Assembly (NCBI RefSeq): GCF_001612985.1
Contig: NZ_BDBM01000014.1
Location: forward strand, 62,001-126,000
Length of the DNA stretch: 64,000 nt
DNA from: Nocardia gamkensis NBRC 108242
Lineage (GTDB): Bacteria; Actinomycetota; Actinomycetes; Mycobacteriales; Mycobacteriaceae
Direction: 5' to 3'
Shown here: piece after piece, positions 50,134 to 59,988 of the stretch
How the letters are laid out: the number at the start of each line of letters is the position of its first letter
Position numbering within the stretch: position 1 is the stretch's first letter
Translations under genes and position numbers: made by a program
Notes under the pieces: generated by a model
What the model saw: the letters and a program-made list of their open reading frames with translations, nothing else
What the model was told of the DNA's origin: nothing
The model's database searches: none

Positions 50134-51810
50134 TCACAGCGTGGCGACCAGTTCTCGCAGCACCGGCAGGCTCACCGATCCGGAGCCGAGCACCACGTCG
50201 TGGAATGCCTTGATGTCGAAGTCCGCGCCGAGCCGCTCGGTGGCCGCCACCCGCTGGCGCAGGATCTCCAGCTGGCCGACCTTGTAGGCGACCGCCTGCC
50301 CCGGCATGGCGATGTAGCGGTCCACCTCGACGGTGATCTCGGCCAGCCCGACCGGCGCGTTGGCCACCATGAAGTCGATGGCCCGCTGCCTGCTCCACCC
50401 CTTCGCGTGCAAGCCGGTGTCGACCACCAGACGGCAGGAGCGCCACGAGTCTCCGGCCAGCATGCCGAGCCGGCCCAGATCGTCCTCGTACAAACCCATT
50501 TCGTCGGCCAGCCGCTCGGTGTAGAGCGCCCACCCTTCGACGAAAGCGGTGTTGGCGAAGGACTGGCGCTGGAAGCGCGGCAGATGGTCGAGTTCGTTGG
50601 CGATGGTGAGTTGCAGGTGATGGCCGGGGATCGCCTCGTGGTAGGCCACCGACGCGGTCTCGTACCGGCCGCGGCCGGTGGGATGGTGCTGGTTGACGAA
50701 ATACGTGCCGGGCCGGGAACCGTCGGCGGCGGGCGGAAAGTAGTACGCCGCGGGCGAATCCGCGGCCAGGAATTCCGGCACCGGGACGATGTCGCAGGAC
50801 TCCTTCGGCAGGCGCCCGAACCAGTTCCCCATCTCGGTGCCCGCCATGGCCAGCGCTCGGCGGGCGTCGAACATGATCTGCTCCGCGTCGTCGTAGCACA
50901 GCGCGGGATCGTCACGCAGGCGGGCGAAGATCTCACCGAGATCGCCGGTGCCGAACAGGCGCGCGCCCACCGTCGCGTACTCCTCGCGCAGCTTCGCCAG
51001 CTCGGTGAGCCCGAGGTCGTGGATCTCGTCGGCGCCCAGATCGGGCAGCGTCGTGTGGTGGCGCAGCAGTCGCTGGTAGATGTCCTCGCCGTCGGCGCCG
51101 AGCCAGCCGAGGCCGGGCCGGTCGTCGGGACGGGCGGCGGGCAGCAGCTCGTCGTACAGCGCGTCGCGGTAGACCTGGAACGCGGGCCGGATGACATCCC
51201 GCGTCACGTCGGCCATTTCGGAGCGCCACGCGGCCTCGCCGTCCCAGCCCTCCGGTCCCGCGAAGGTGACGAACGGGTCGGCGGCGAGGTCGGAATCCAG
51301 GTAGCCGTCCAATTGGTTGAGCGAACGCTCGATGGTGATCCGCGCGGGCGCTCGTCCGGCGGCCAGGCCCGCGCGGAACCGTTCCACGGCCTGGCCGAGC
51401 ATGTCACCGAACTGCCGGTAGCGCCGCACCAGTGCCAGCGCGTGCTCGGGCCGCGGCGCGTTCGTCTGCGGCGCCACCATCAGCACGCCCGCGTGCACGC
51501 CGTTCATCTGGTCGGAGGCCATCTCCACCGGCCGCCATTCCAGATGCTCGACCGCGCCGCTCAACTCGGTGCGCAACAGGCTGCGAGTGATGCGGTCGGT
51601 CGGGCTCAACGGCTCCGCGTCGAGCGCGTCGACCGCGCGCAGCAGATCGCGCCAGGTCGACAGCAACCGCTGCTCCGCGTCGACGGACAGATCCTCGATC
51701 CGATCGTCGAAGCGGCGGTCGCCGAGCAAGGTAGCCTCGCTCGGCGCCGCCTCGAGCACACTGTCCCAATACCGCTCGGCCAGGCTCATCAGCTCGTCGT
51801 GACCATCCAT
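50134..51810 (-). CDS. DUF885 family protein (peptidase-like)
   Basis: A 558-aa soluble protein of the DUF885 family, distantly related to zinc metallopeptidases. The mark is VAYHEAIPGHHLQLTIANEL near residues 385-405, with a second conserved stretch FVEGWALYTERLADEMGLYE that supplies the Glu. No signal peptide. Substrate unknown. ATG at 51810 chosen; ATG at 51822 adds four residues. The polA promoter lies just after its stop. Confidence 0.85.
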   Translation of the reverse strand: MDGHDELMSLAERYWDSVLEAAPSEATLLGDRRFDDRIEDLSVDAEQRLLSTWRDLLRAVDALDAEPLSPTDRITRSLLRTELSGAVEHLEWRPVEMASDQMNGVHAGVLMVAPQTNAPRPEHALALVRRYRQFGDMLGQAVERFRAGLAAGRAPARITIERSLNQLDGYLDSDLAADPFVTFAGPEGWDGEAAWRSEMADVTRDVIRPAFQVYRDALYDELLPAARPDDRPGLGWLGADGEDIYQRLLRHHTTLPDLGADEIHDLGLTELAKLREEYATVGARLFGTGDLGEIFARLRDDPALCYDDAEQIMFDARRALAMAGTEMGNWFGRLPKESCDIVPVPEFLAADSPAAYYFPPAADGSRPGTYFVNQHHPTGRGRYETASVAYHEAIPGHHLQLTIANELDHLPRFQRQSFANTAFVEGWALYTERLADEMGLYEDDLGRLGMLAGDSWRSCRLVVDTGLHAKGWSRQRAIDFMVANAPVGLAEITVEVDRYIAMPGQAVAYKVGQLEILRQRVAATERLGADFDIKAFHDVVLGSGSVSLPVLRELVATL

Positions 51811-51918
51811 GGTCACGATCATGCCTCGAGCCGGCCCGCGCGGCACCGGAGTCGGCGCGCCCGCGGGCACCGGGCACGCATGACACGTCCCCGGGCCCGC
51901 GCACGGCGAGGCGGGCGC

Positions 51919-53736
51919 CTAACCCACGCCCAGATACGCCGATTTCACCGCGGGATCTGTGAGCAGTTCCGCGCCGCGACCGGTTTTGGTGACCTCACCG
52001 GTCTCCATGATGTAGGCGCGGTCGCTGCGGGCCAGCGCCTGCTGGGCGTTCTGCTCCACCAGCAGCACCGTGGTGCCCTGCTGGTTGATCTCGCTGATGA
52101 TCCGGAAGATCTGCTGGATCACCATGGGCGCCAGGCCCATCGACGGCTCGTCGAGCAGCAGCAGCCGCGGCCGTGCCATCAGCGCGCGGGCGATGGCGAG
52201 CATCTGCTGCTCACCGCCGGAGAGCGTGCCGCCCACCTGCTTGCGCCGCTCTAGCAGCCGGGGAAACAGTTCGAACACCCACTCCAGCGTCCGGTCGTAC
52301 TCGGCCTTCTGCTTGAAACCCCTTCCATAGCAACCCATGTCGAGGTTCTCCTGCACCGTCATACCGGGGAACACGCCCCGGCCCTCCGGCGCCTGGATCA
52401 GCCCGTGCGTCACCCGCTCGTGCGCCTTCATCCGGGTGATGTCGCGGCCCTCGAACATGATCCGGCCGCGGGTCAGCGGCAGCAGCCCGGACATCGCGCG
52501 CATCGACGTCGTCTTGCCCGCGCCGTTGGCGCCGAGCAGGGTGACCAGTTCGCCCTCGGCGACGCTCAGCGAGATCCCGTGCAGCGCCTGGATCCTGCCG
52601 TAGTTGACGACCATGTCCTCGACTTCGAGCAGCGGGGCTCCCCGGCCGGCGCCCACGGGCGCGCGCGTCGCCTCCGGCACCGGCTCGGTGACCGCCGTCC
52701 TGCCGAGCGGCACCGCTGCGGGCTCCGGATCAGACGGTGACACGTCTTCGCCGTCTTCCGTTGCCGGAGAACCGGATTCACTCACCTCGGTATCCGGCAC
52801 GCCGAGGTACGCGGCGATCACGGCGGGGTTGTCCCGGATGTCCGCGGGCAGCCCGTCGGCGATCTTGCGGCCGAACTCGAGCACCACGATCCGGTCGGTC
52901 ACGCCCATGACCAGCCGCATGTCGTGCTCGATCAGCAGCACGGTGAACCCGTCGTCGCGGATCTTGCGGATCAGATCCATGAGCGCGGACTTCTCACTCG
53001 GATTGAACCCGGCCGCGGGCTCGTCCAGGCACAGCAGTTTCGGCTCGGTGGCCAGCGCGCGGGCGATCTCCAGGCGACGCTGGTCGCCGTAGGACAGATT
53101 GCGCGCCTTCTCCACCGCGCGCGGGGCGATGCCGACGAACTCCAGCAGCGCCATGCCGCGCTCGATGGCGTCGCGTTCCTCACGCCGATGCCGCGGCGTG
53201 CGGAACACCGCGCCGGGCACCGAGGTCCGGTGCCGTGCGTCGGTGCCGACCACGACGTTCTCCAAGGCGGTCATCTCGCCGAAGAGCCGCACGTTCTGGA
53301 ACGTGCGCGCGATGCCGAGGCGGGTGATCGCGTTGCGCTTGGTCTTGGTCAGTGGCTTGCCGTCGAAGTACACCAGCCCGGAGGCGGGCTGGTAGACACC
53401 GGTGATCGCGTTGAAGCAGGTGGTCTTGCCCGCACCGTTGGGCCCGATGAGACCGAGGATCTCGCCGCGGCGGATCTCGAAACTCACCTGGTCCAGGGCG
53501 GTGAGACCGCCGAACCGCACCGTCAGGCCCTCGGTGCGCAGCAGCGGCTCGCCCACCGCGGTCTCGATATCGCGGTGCGGCGCGACGACTTCCGCGACGG
53601 TCTCGGCGTCGGCGAGGTCCGGGATCACCTGGGTGACGTCGACCGTGCCCGCCGACTCCGGCTGCGGTTCGGCCACGTAGCCCGCGGCCATGTCCTCGTT
53701 GTCGAACAGCGCGTCGCCCGCGCCCGGCCCGGTCAT
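51919..53736 (-). CDS. Fused branched-chain amino acid ABC ATPases (LivG-LivF in one chain)
   Basis: A single 605-aa ORF with two ABC ATPases. The LivG half (about residues 60-310) has Walker A GLIGPNGAGKTTCFNAITGV and LSYGDQRRLEIARAL. A Pro/Glu/Ser/Thr-rich linker (about 315-365) follows. The LivF half (about 370-600) has LLGANGAGKTTSMRAMSG and LSGGEQQMLAIARAL. Normally livG and livF are separate genes. ATG at 53736 overlaps the livM stop (ATGA). An N-terminal acidic extension of about 60 aa precedes the first domain. Confidence 0.93.
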   Translation of the reverse strand: MTGPGAGDALFDNEDMAAGYVAEPQPESAGTVDVTQVIPDLADAETVAEVVAPHRDIETAVGEPLLRTEGLTVRFGGLTALDQVSFEIRRGEILGLIGPNGAGKTTCFNAITGVYQPASGLVYFDGKPLTKTKRNAITRLGIARTFQNVRLFGEMTALENVVVGTDARHRTSVPGAVFRTPRHRREERDAIERGMALLEFVGIAPRAVEKARNLSYGDQRRLEIARALATEPKLLCLDEPAAGFNPSEKSALMDLIRKIRDDGFTVLLIEHDMRLVMGVTDRIVVLEFGRKIADGLPADIRDNPAVIAAYLGVPDTEVSESGSPATEDGEDVSPSDPEPAAVPLGRTAVTEPVPEATRAPVGAGRGAPLLEVEDMVVNYGRIQALHGISLSVAEGELVTLLGANGAGKTTSMRAMSGLLPLTRGRIMFEGRDITRMKAHERVTHGLIQAPEGRGVFPGMTVQENLDMGCYGRGFKQKAEYDRTLEWVFELFPRLLERRKQVGGTLSGGEQQMLAIARALMARPRLLLLDEPSMGLAPMVIQQIFRIISEINQQGTTVLLVEQNAQQALARSDRAYIMETGEVTKTGRGAELLTDPAVKSAYLGVG

Positions 53737-55151
53737 CGTCCCGCTCCGATCGGCTCGGCGGCGACCGGTCTGCGCACGGCCAGATACACCTGCCTGCCGT
53801 AGGTGAGCAGCTTCTGGCGCACCGGGAACAGACCCTGCGGACGCAAGATCATCATCACCACCAACGCGATACCGAAATACAGATATTTGAGGTCGCCCAG
53901 TGACTGCGCGCCGCCCTTGCGGAAGAGCAGCACGCTGCCGAGCAACAGCAGCGCCAGCACGCCGGTCACCACCATGCCGGTGATCACGCCGCGCCGTGGC
54001 CAGACGCTCAGCCTGCCGGCCCACAACCGCCAGGCGACGATCAGCGCGACGAACACCGCGACATCGATCGCCAGCAGGACATACCCGGTCGACTCGTTGC
54101 TGACCAGGTTCACCGACTGCAGCCGCGCGGGCAGGTAGGCGATGACGAACGCGCCGAAGATCACTCCGAGTTTGTTGCCCTGCCCGCCGATCACCACCGC
54201 GCACAGGAACAGCATCGAGTTGATGATGTTGAAGCCGGTGGGGTTGATGAACTGCACCTGCCCGGCGTAGATCGCGCCGGACATGCCGCCCACCGCGGCG
54301 CCGATCATGAAGGCCCACAGCTTGAACTTGAACGTCGGCACGCCCATGATCTCGGCCGCGTCCTCGTCCTCGCGGATGGCCACCCAGGCGCGGCCGACCC
54401 GGCTGCGCTCCAGGTTGCCGACCACCAGCAGCACCACGACGACCAGCGCCATGCCGAACCAATACCAGTAGGTGCCGTAGCTGGCGCGGTCGAGGAGGTT
54501 GACGCTGTCGGGGTCGCCGCTGTTGCCGCCGGAGAACACGCCCTCCGGTTTGCTCGCGGATTCGCCCACGTGCGGGTAGGCCACACCCGACAGCCCGAGG
54601 CTGCCGTTGGTGATCTCGGTGAGGTTCTCGGCGAGCAGGCGCACGATCTCACCGAAGCCGAGGGTCACGATCGCCAGATAGTCGCCACGCAGCCGCAGCG
54701 TCGGCGAACCGAGGATCAGGCCGGATACCGCGGTCACCGCCACCGCGATCGGCAGGCAGGCCAGCCATGCCCACTTCGGATCGAGCCAGCCGCCGTCGGT
54801 CTGGTTCCACGGGCTGTTGGGGCTGGTGAGCAGGCCGACGGTGTAGGCGCCGACGGCGTAGAAACCGACGTAGCCCAGGTCGAGCAGGCCCGCCTGCCCG
54901 ACCACCACATTGAGGCCGATGGCCAGCAGCGCGTACATCGCGACCTGCGCCATCACCAGGCCGAAGTTGTAGGAGGGGGTGTTCAGCAGCGGCGGCGGGA
55001 ACAGCGGCAGCAGCGCGAGCAGCAGAAGGATCGGGACGCCGACGCCCCACTGCGCGGGCCTGCTCAGGCCGTCCCACCAGGTGCGGAGCGCATCGCCGAG
55101 GCCGCGGCGCGCGGTGTCCGGCGCGGACGCCGTCTTGGTCGTGTCGGTCAT
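53733..55151 (-). CDS. livM: Branched-chain amino acid ABC transporter permease LivM
   Basis: A 472-aa permease with about 10 helices. The LivM signature is in IGLNVVVGQAGLLDLGYVGF, and the cytoplasmic loop in RSRVGRAWVAIREDEDAAEI contacts the ATPase. Longer than E. coli LivM (425 aa), with extra C-terminal helices. It overlaps livH by 4 bp and the fused ATPase gene by 4 bp. Confidence 0.93.
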   Translation of the reverse strand: MTDTTKTASAPDTARRGLGDALRTWWDGLSRPAQWGVGVPILLLLALLPLFPPPLLNTPSYNFGLVMAQVAMYALLAIGLNVVVGQAGLLDLGYVGFYAVGAYTVGLLTSPNSPWNQTDGGWLDPKWAWLACLPIAVAVTAVSGLILGSPTLRLRGDYLAIVTLGFGEIVRLLAENLTEITNGSLGLSGVAYPHVGESASKPEGVFSGGNSGDPDSVNLLDRASYGTYWYWFGMALVVVVLLVVGNLERSRVGRAWVAIREDEDAAEIMGVPTFKFKLWAFMIGAAVGGMSGAIYAGQVQFINPTGFNIINSMLFLCAVVIGGQGNKLGVIFGAFVIAYLPARLQSVNLVSNESTGYVLLAIDVAVFVALIVAWRLWAGRLSVWPRRGVITGMVVTGVLALLLLGSVLLFRKGGAQSLGDLKYLYFGIALVVMMILRPQGLFPVRQKLLTYGRQVYLAVRRPVAAEPIGAGR

Positions 55152-56185
55152 GCGCGCGCCCTTCCGAGACTCTCGCCGAGGATGCCGGTCGGGCGAACCA
55201 TCAGCACCAGGACCAGCACCACGAACGCGACCACGTCGCGCCACTCGGTGCCGAAGAGGATCTGGCCGTATTGCTCCACCACACCGAGCAGCAGGCCGCC
55301 GAGCAGCGCACCGCGCAGATTGCCGATGCCGCCGAGCACCGCGGCGCTGAACGCCTTGATGCCGAGGACGAACCCGCCGGAGTAGATGATCCCGTTCGGG
55401 ATCTTCAGCGTGAACAGCATCGCCGCCGCGCCCGCGAGCACGCCGCCGATGAGGAAGGTCAGCATGATGACCCGTTCACGCGAGACGCCCATCAGCGTCG
55501 CGGTGTCCGGGTCCTGGGCCACGGCCCGGATGCCGCGGCCGAACTTCGTCCGGTTGATCAGCACCTCGGTGGCGATCGCCAGCACCACCGCCGCCGCGAC
55601 GATCAGCAGCATGATGTTGGTGACGTCCGCACCGCCGAAACTGAACTGAATGGTCGGCTCGACCAGCCGGATCGGCTGCTGAGCGTTGGTGCCACCGAGA
55701 TCGGGGCGCAGCTTCGGCAACACGAAGTGCACCAGCTCCTGCAGCACGAACGACATGCCGATCGCCGTGATCAGGAAGGCCAGCGGTTTCGCGCCCCGTT
55801 TACGCAGGGGCCGGTAGGCCACCCGCTCCAATCCGACGGCCGCGCCGCCGGATACCAGCATGCCCACGATCATCGCCAAGCCCAGGTAGACGACGGTGAG
55901 CACCACACCCTGGGTGTAAACGTCCGGACTCGCCACGAATCCGAAGATCATCAAACCGACCAATTGCCCGAACAGCCCGAGCATGAAAATTTCCGAATGG
56001 GCGAAATTGATCAGCCGCAATACGCCGTAGACCAAGGTGTAGCCCACGGCGACCAACGCGTAGATGGCGCCGTATGTCACGCCGTCGACGGTCAGCCGCC
56101 AGAAACTGTCGACCAACCCCTCGTAGTTGAAGTCGATCGAACCGGCAGCGAGTTGAACCCCACCGGCCGATAGCGTTTGTTTCAT
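55148..56185 (-). CDS. livH: Branched-chain amino acid ABC transporter permease LivH
   Basis: A 345-aa permease with eight predicted helices. The LivH pattern is VGYTLVYGVLRLINFAHSEI near residue 45, with a loop FGRGIRAVAQDPDTATLMGV. ATG at 56185 with GAGGGGC upstream. Separated from livJ by 94 bp carrying a strong hairpin. Confidence 0.93.
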   Translation of the reverse strand: MKQTLSAGGVQLAAGSIDFNYEGLVDSFWRLTVDGVTYGAIYALVAVGYTLVYGVLRLINFAHSEIFMLGLFGQLVGLMIFGFVASPDVYTQGVVLTVVYLGLAMIVGMLVSGGAAVGLERVAYRPLRKRGAKPLAFLITAIGMSFVLQELVHFVLPKLRPDLGGTNAQQPIRLVEPTIQFSFGGADVTNIMLLIVAAAVVLAIATEVLINRTKFGRGIRAVAQDPDTATLMGVSRERVIMLTFLIGGVLAGAAAMLFTLKIPNGIIYSGGFVLGIKAFSAAVLGGIGNLRGALLGGLLLGVVEQYGQILFGTEWRDVVAFVVLVLVLMVRPTGILGESLGRARA

Positions 56186-56219
56186 TGTTTTCTGCCCCTC
56201 ATCCTTTCGCCCACCGAAC

Positions 56220-56263
56220 AACGGCACGTACGGGGATTCGAATGAACCCCCGCACGTGCCGTT
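56220..56263 (-). terminator. Intercistronic hairpin between livJ-like gene and livH
   Basis: AACGGCACGT (56220-56229) pairs with ACGTGCCGTT (56254-56263), with an inner CGGGG/CCCCG stem. It lies just after the binding-protein gene and may end part of the transcripts, so that more binding protein than permease is made. Confidence 0.65.
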
Positions 56264-56279
56264 CGCCCGGGATCCGGGA

Positions 56280-57521
56280 CTACTTGACCTCGTACACCCA
56301 GATCAGCGCGTTCGTCAGCTCGCCGTTCGGATTCCACTTGTACTGACGCGCGAGGCCGGCACCGTCGTACGTCCGTACATAGTCGAGCAGGTCCGAGCGG
56401 GTGACCTTACCGCCGTCGATGCCCTTGGCCAGGATCGTGGTCAGGTCGTACGCCTCGACGGAGTAGACACCGGGCGCCTGGCCGTTGAGCGCCTGGTAGT
56501 CCGCGGCGAACTTCTCCGGAGCGGGACCGCACGGGCACGACAGCTTCGCGCCCTTGGCGGCGCTGCCCGCCTGGGCGACGAACTGCGGGTCGTTGGTGCC
56601 GTCGGCGGAGACGAAGACCGCCTTCACCCCACCGGACTTCAACTGCTGGGCCAGCGGCGCGCCCTCGGAGTAGTAGCCGGAGTAGAAGATGGCGTCGGGA
56701 TTCGCGGCCGCCACCTTGGTGACGGTCGCGGAGAAGTCCTTGTCGCCCTTCTTGATGCTGGCGGCGCACGCCGGATCGGCGGCGGCGCCGAGGCCCTCGG
56801 TGATCGACTTCGCCAGGCCGGTGCCGTAGTCGGTGTTGTCCTGGATGACGCAGACCTTCTTGTAGCCCGCACCGTTGACCAGGTACTTCGCCACCGAGGG
56901 ACCTTGCACGTCATCGTTGGCGAGACCGCGGAAGAAGGTGGTCCAACCGTTCTGGGTCAGCGTGGCGTTGGTCGCCGACGAGGTGACCGAGACCAGGCCC
57001 GCATCGCTGAGGATCTTGCCGGTCGCCTTCGTCTCGCCGGAGAAGGCGGGACCGACCAGCCCGATGATCGAGCGGTCGTTGACGATCTGCGGGATCACCT
57101 GGGTGGCCTTCTGCGGGTCGCCCTCGGTGTCGAACTGCTTCAGCTCGATCTTGCAGCCCGGGTTGGCCTTGTTGTGCTTGTCCAGGGCGAGCTTGACGCC
57201 GTTGACGATGTTGATGCCGAGCGCGGCGTCGGGGCCGGTCAGCGCACCCGCCATCGCGATGGCCGTTCCGGGCGCGCAGGTCGCCTTGCCGTCGCCCGCG
57301 GGATCGGCCGCCGCGGCCGCGTCCGCCTTCGGCACTTCCTTGCCCTGCTGGTCGACCTGGAGAAGCGGCTGGATGGACAGGCCGCCCGCGCCGTTGGTGC
57401 CCGAGGAATCCGAACCGCTGCTGGTGGATTTGTCGCTACAACCGGTCAGCACCAGCGCGGCGGCGGCGCCGACGGCCAGAACAGCTCGCGTCGAGCGACT
57501 GCGCCATGTCGAACTAAGCAC
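56280..57521 (-). CDS. Branched-chain amino acid ABC transporter substrate-binding lipoprotein (LivJ-like)
   Basis: A 413-aa lipoprotein: signal peptide with lipobox VLTGC, a Ser/Gly linker, then a Peripla_BP_6 fold (GTAIAMAGALTGPDAALGIN, GLVGPAFSGETKATGKILSD, VCVIQDNTDYGTGLAKSITE). GTG at 57521 follows GAGGTG. A possible -10 TATGTT lies near 57585 on the minus strand. First gene of the liv operon. Confidence 0.93.
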   Translation of the reverse strand: MLSSTWRSRSTRAVLAVGAAAALVLTGCSDKSTSSGSDSSGTNGAGGLSIQPLLQVDQQGKEVPKADAAAAADPAGDGKATCAPGTAIAMAGALTGPDAALGINIVNGVKLALDKHNKANPGCKIELKQFDTEGDPQKATQVIPQIVNDRSIIGLVGPAFSGETKATGKILSDAGLVSVTSSATNATLTQNGWTTFFRGLANDDVQGPSVAKYLVNGAGYKKVCVIQDNTDYGTGLAKSITEGLGAAADPACAASIKKGDKDFSATVTKVAAANPDAIFYSGYYSEGAPLAQQLKSGGVKAVFVSADGTNDPQFVAQAGSAAKGAKLSCPCGPAPEKFAADYQALNGQAPGVYSVEAYDLTTILAKGIDGGKVTRSDLLDYVRTYDGAGLARQYKWNPNGELTNALIWVYEVK

Positions 57522-57705
57522 GTTTCACCTCATCTAAGTTCTGTGCTCCCCCGGGGTCGCCGAGGAGGCCGAGACATCAGCCCGGTCAGAACATAGCGTC
57601 GGTACGTTAGTTCCGCATCACATTCGGATCATGCGCGCGACATCGTTTCGAATTCTTCTTCACCGCGACGTTTCGACTACGTAAATTCTCCCGCCGCGCG
57701 CACGG

Positions 57706-58323
57706 TCACTTCGGCGTCAGGTTCTCCAAGACGACCTCCGCGACCGCCTTCATCGTGGTGCGGCGGTCCATTGCGGTGCGCTGAATCCACTTGAACGCCT
57801 GCGGCTCCGAAAGGCCCTGCGTCTGCATCAGAACACCCTTGGCACGCTCGACCAGCTTGCGCGTCTCCAGCCGCTCGGCGAGATTCGCGACCTCGCTCTC
57901 CAGCGCGGTGATCTCGTGGAAGCGACTGGCCGCCAATTCGATGGCGGGCACCAGATCCGATTTCGTGAACGGCTTCACCAGGTAGGCCATCGCGCCCGCG
58001 TCGCGCGCCCGCTCCACCAGATCGCGCTGACTGAACGCGGTCAGGATGACCACCGGGGCAACGCGTTTCGACGCGATCTCGGCCGCCGCGTCGATGCCGT
58101 CGCGGCGCGGCATCTTCACATCCATTATGACCAGATCCGGCCGGTGCTCCACCGCGAGATCCACCGCCTGCTGACCGTCACCCGCCTCGCCGACCACCTG
58201 ATAACCCTCTTCGGTCAGCATCTCGACCAGATCCATGCGAATGAGCGCCTCGTCTTCGGCGACGACGACCCGCTTCGCGCCGGCGTCCCGCTTGGTGCCG
58301 GCGCCCCCAGCTGCTGTGCTCAT
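57706..58323 (-). CDS. pdtaR: ANTAR-domain response regulator (PdtaR type)
   Basis: A 205-aa regulator very like M. tuberculosis Rv1626. The receiver domain (about 18-135) has VVVAEDEALIRMDLVEMLTE, the phosphorylatable Asp in DLVIMDVKMPRRDG and VKPFTKSDL. The ANTAR domain (about 145-200) has LVERAKGVLMQTQGLSEPQA. ANTAR binds dual-hexaloop RNA to stop termination; its kinase PdtaS is not in this window. ATG at 58323. Confidence 0.96.
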   Translation of the reverse strand: MSTAAGGAGTKRDAGAKRVVVAEDEALIRMDLVEMLTEEGYQVVGEAGDGQQAVDLAVEHRPDLVIMDVKMPRRDGIDAAAEIASKRVAPVVILTAFSQRDLVERARDAGAMAYLVKPFTKSDLVPAIELAASRFHEITALESEVANLAERLETRKLVERAKGVLMQTQGLSEPQAFKWIQRTAMDRRTTMKAVAEVVLENLTPK

Positions 58324-58528
58324 AGGTAGACCCCTCTGGTTCCGATGCCCTGTCCCGACCCAACCGAAAGAAAGCCGCGCTCGCACCGGGCGACCATCGG
58401 CCATCCATCGGGCTGTCGAGTGATGTAGAGAGTACCTTTCACTTCGACATAGAACGCATATACCCTGCGCAAACCGTGCCCTCGCGCCGCGGAGGCCAAC
58501 CCATTCGCGCTCACGCCACCCGACCCGC

Positions 58529-58534
58529 TATAGT
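58529..58534 (+). promoter_or_regulatory. Candidate -10 of tRNA-Leu
   Basis: TATAGT lies 13 bp before the mature tRNA end. No convincing -35 is seen. Confidence 0.45.
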
Positions 58535-58547
58535 TGCCACCCGGTGC

Positions 58548-58634
58548 GCCGAGTTGGCGGAACTGGCAGACGCGACGGTCTCAAAAACCGTTGTCCGAAA
58601 GGACGTGTGGGTTCGAGTCCCACACTCGGCACCA
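58548..58634 (+). tRNA. tRNA-Leu (anticodon CAA)
   Basis: A class II tRNA of 87 nt including an encoded CCA. The acceptor stem GCCGAGT/ACTCGGC, discriminator A, the anticodon stem-loop ACGGT-CTCAAAA-ACCGT with anticodon CAA, a long variable arm, and the T arm GTGGG-TTCGAGT-CCCAC are all clear. It reads UUG codons. Confidence 0.96.
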
Positions 58635-58986
58635 CGGTGGAGCGCAGGCTCCGCGCCGGGCCGCGCGCAGGGCGATCGTCCATCGATCTCGGCCCCGGCC
58701 CCAGTGACCGGAACCCACCCGACGGCAGCACAGGGCGTCCGCGAGCGTCGGCTCGCACCGCTCCCGGCGCATCGACGGCAGACCGATTCCTCGCTCCGAG
58801 AAATGGAAGCCGTTCCGGCACGATAGAGCGTCCGCGCGACCTTTTGCGGAACACAACTCGGCAACAGGCGACTGCCCTTCCGCACGCTTCGAGACTTCAG
58901 TCGGCGACGTCCACGGTGCTAGAATTTGCCCAAAGTTTGCGGCCAAGTCGTCATCGACTCACCCCACGCGGGAGAGGAATTGTCGG
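58635..58986. other. Intergenic stretch after tRNA-Leu
   Basis: No gene is supported. tRNA genes are common integration sites, but I see no integrase and no repeat of the tRNA 3' end in this interval. Confidence 0.5.
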
Positions 58987-59694
58987 ATGGATGGGACGGA
59001 AGTCACAGTCGCAATTCTGGCAGGTCCCATAACGGCCGGCCTGGTAGCAGCGATAGGCATATCGGAGCAGCGCCGGGCGGCTCGCGACCTGGAGGCACGC
59101 CGGAACAAGTTGGTCAGCTCGGCTCACGACCAGCTCGCTGCCGTACAAATATGGGAATCGATCAAGGGTGCCAACGGCAGCGATTCCCCTGAATTCTCGA
59201 AAAAAGCGGAGTCGATAATATCCACGGCGTTGGAATCACTCCTCCAAGCGCAGTCGATGCACCAGCCGCAGATGGTTCGCGAGCGCAACAAGGTCGGTGA
59301 TATGTGGTTGATCGGCAGCATCGAGTCGACGGGCGGAAGAGTGCTGCGAAATCTTTACTACATCGCGTTCGCCTGGACGATCTCACTGTTCGCGCTCGGC
59401 GTTCTCGCTGCCGGAATGCCGCCGTATGAAGATGTTCTGGGCATCTTGCTCAGCTTTCTCGTCATCATTGTTGCCACCGGTCTGGTCCCGGCTTTGGTCT
59501 TGAGGTGGGCGGCACTTTCGTACGATCGTCATCGGAAACCGGCCTCCTCGAACAGAAGTGGCGAAAGGGGGGGGCAGCCCCGTACGCCGATGCAGCCTCC
59601 ACCTTCCGTGCATCAGCGGCCCCCGAGTGGCCCGGCCGGGTGGTATCCGCCGCCGATGCCGAATCCAGGCGGAGTCCGTCACGGAAATAGGTGA
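58987..59694 (+). CDS. Membrane protein of unknown function with Pro-rich tail
   Basis: A 235-aa protein, family not recognised. An N-terminal hydrophobic segment (TVAILAGPITAGLVAAIGIS) is followed by a charged helical region (about 27-110). Two helices come next (about 122-145 IAFAWTISLFALGVLAAGMP, and 150-172 LSFLVIIVATGLVPALVL). The C-terminal 55 residues are Pro/Gly-rich and disordered. Lower GC and many AT-ending codons compared with the housekeeping genes suggest an accessory origin. ATG at 58987 after GAGAGGA. Confidence 0.6.
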   Translation: MDGTEVTVAILAGPITAGLVAAIGISEQRRAARDLEARRNKLVSSAHDQLAAVQIWESIKGANGSDSPEFSKKAESIISTALESLLQAQSMHQPQMVRERNKVGDMWLIGSIESTGGRVLRNLYYIAFAWTISLFALGVLAAGMPPYEDVLGILLSFLVIIVATGLVPALVLRWAALSYDRHRKPASSNRSGERGGQPRTPMQPPPSVHQRPPSGPAGWYPPPMPNPGGVRHGNR

Positions 59695-59988
59695 CGTTCC
59701 GCTCGGCAGTAGCCGGTTCCATCGCGCGAAACGCCTAGCCGGCCGATCGGAGGACCCCTTCACCATCGCTTCCGAACCGCGCTTCGGCGCGCCGAGCGCT
59801 CGCGAGGCCCAGCGCCTCGTTGGAGCGCGGCTCTATCGGCTCGCAGGTCCGCGGCGACTCCGCGGTGGCTGACGTCGAGGCGCGGCGGCGCGGTCGAAGG
59901 TAACCGGAGTTCCGTCTTCATCGAACCGATACGGTTGGTGGATCGTTGTCCATGTGGCGGCGTCGGCGGTCGGGCGGTGAGGTATGCG

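Noticed and set aside
53737..54462. Extension of the fused ATPase frame upstream over livM
   Set aside because: The upstream part is a shadow of livM; the ATG at 53736 with ATGA overlap is the natural start.
58548..58986. Integrated element at tRNA-Leu
   Set aside because: No integrase, no repeated tRNA 3' end and no mobile genes next to it.
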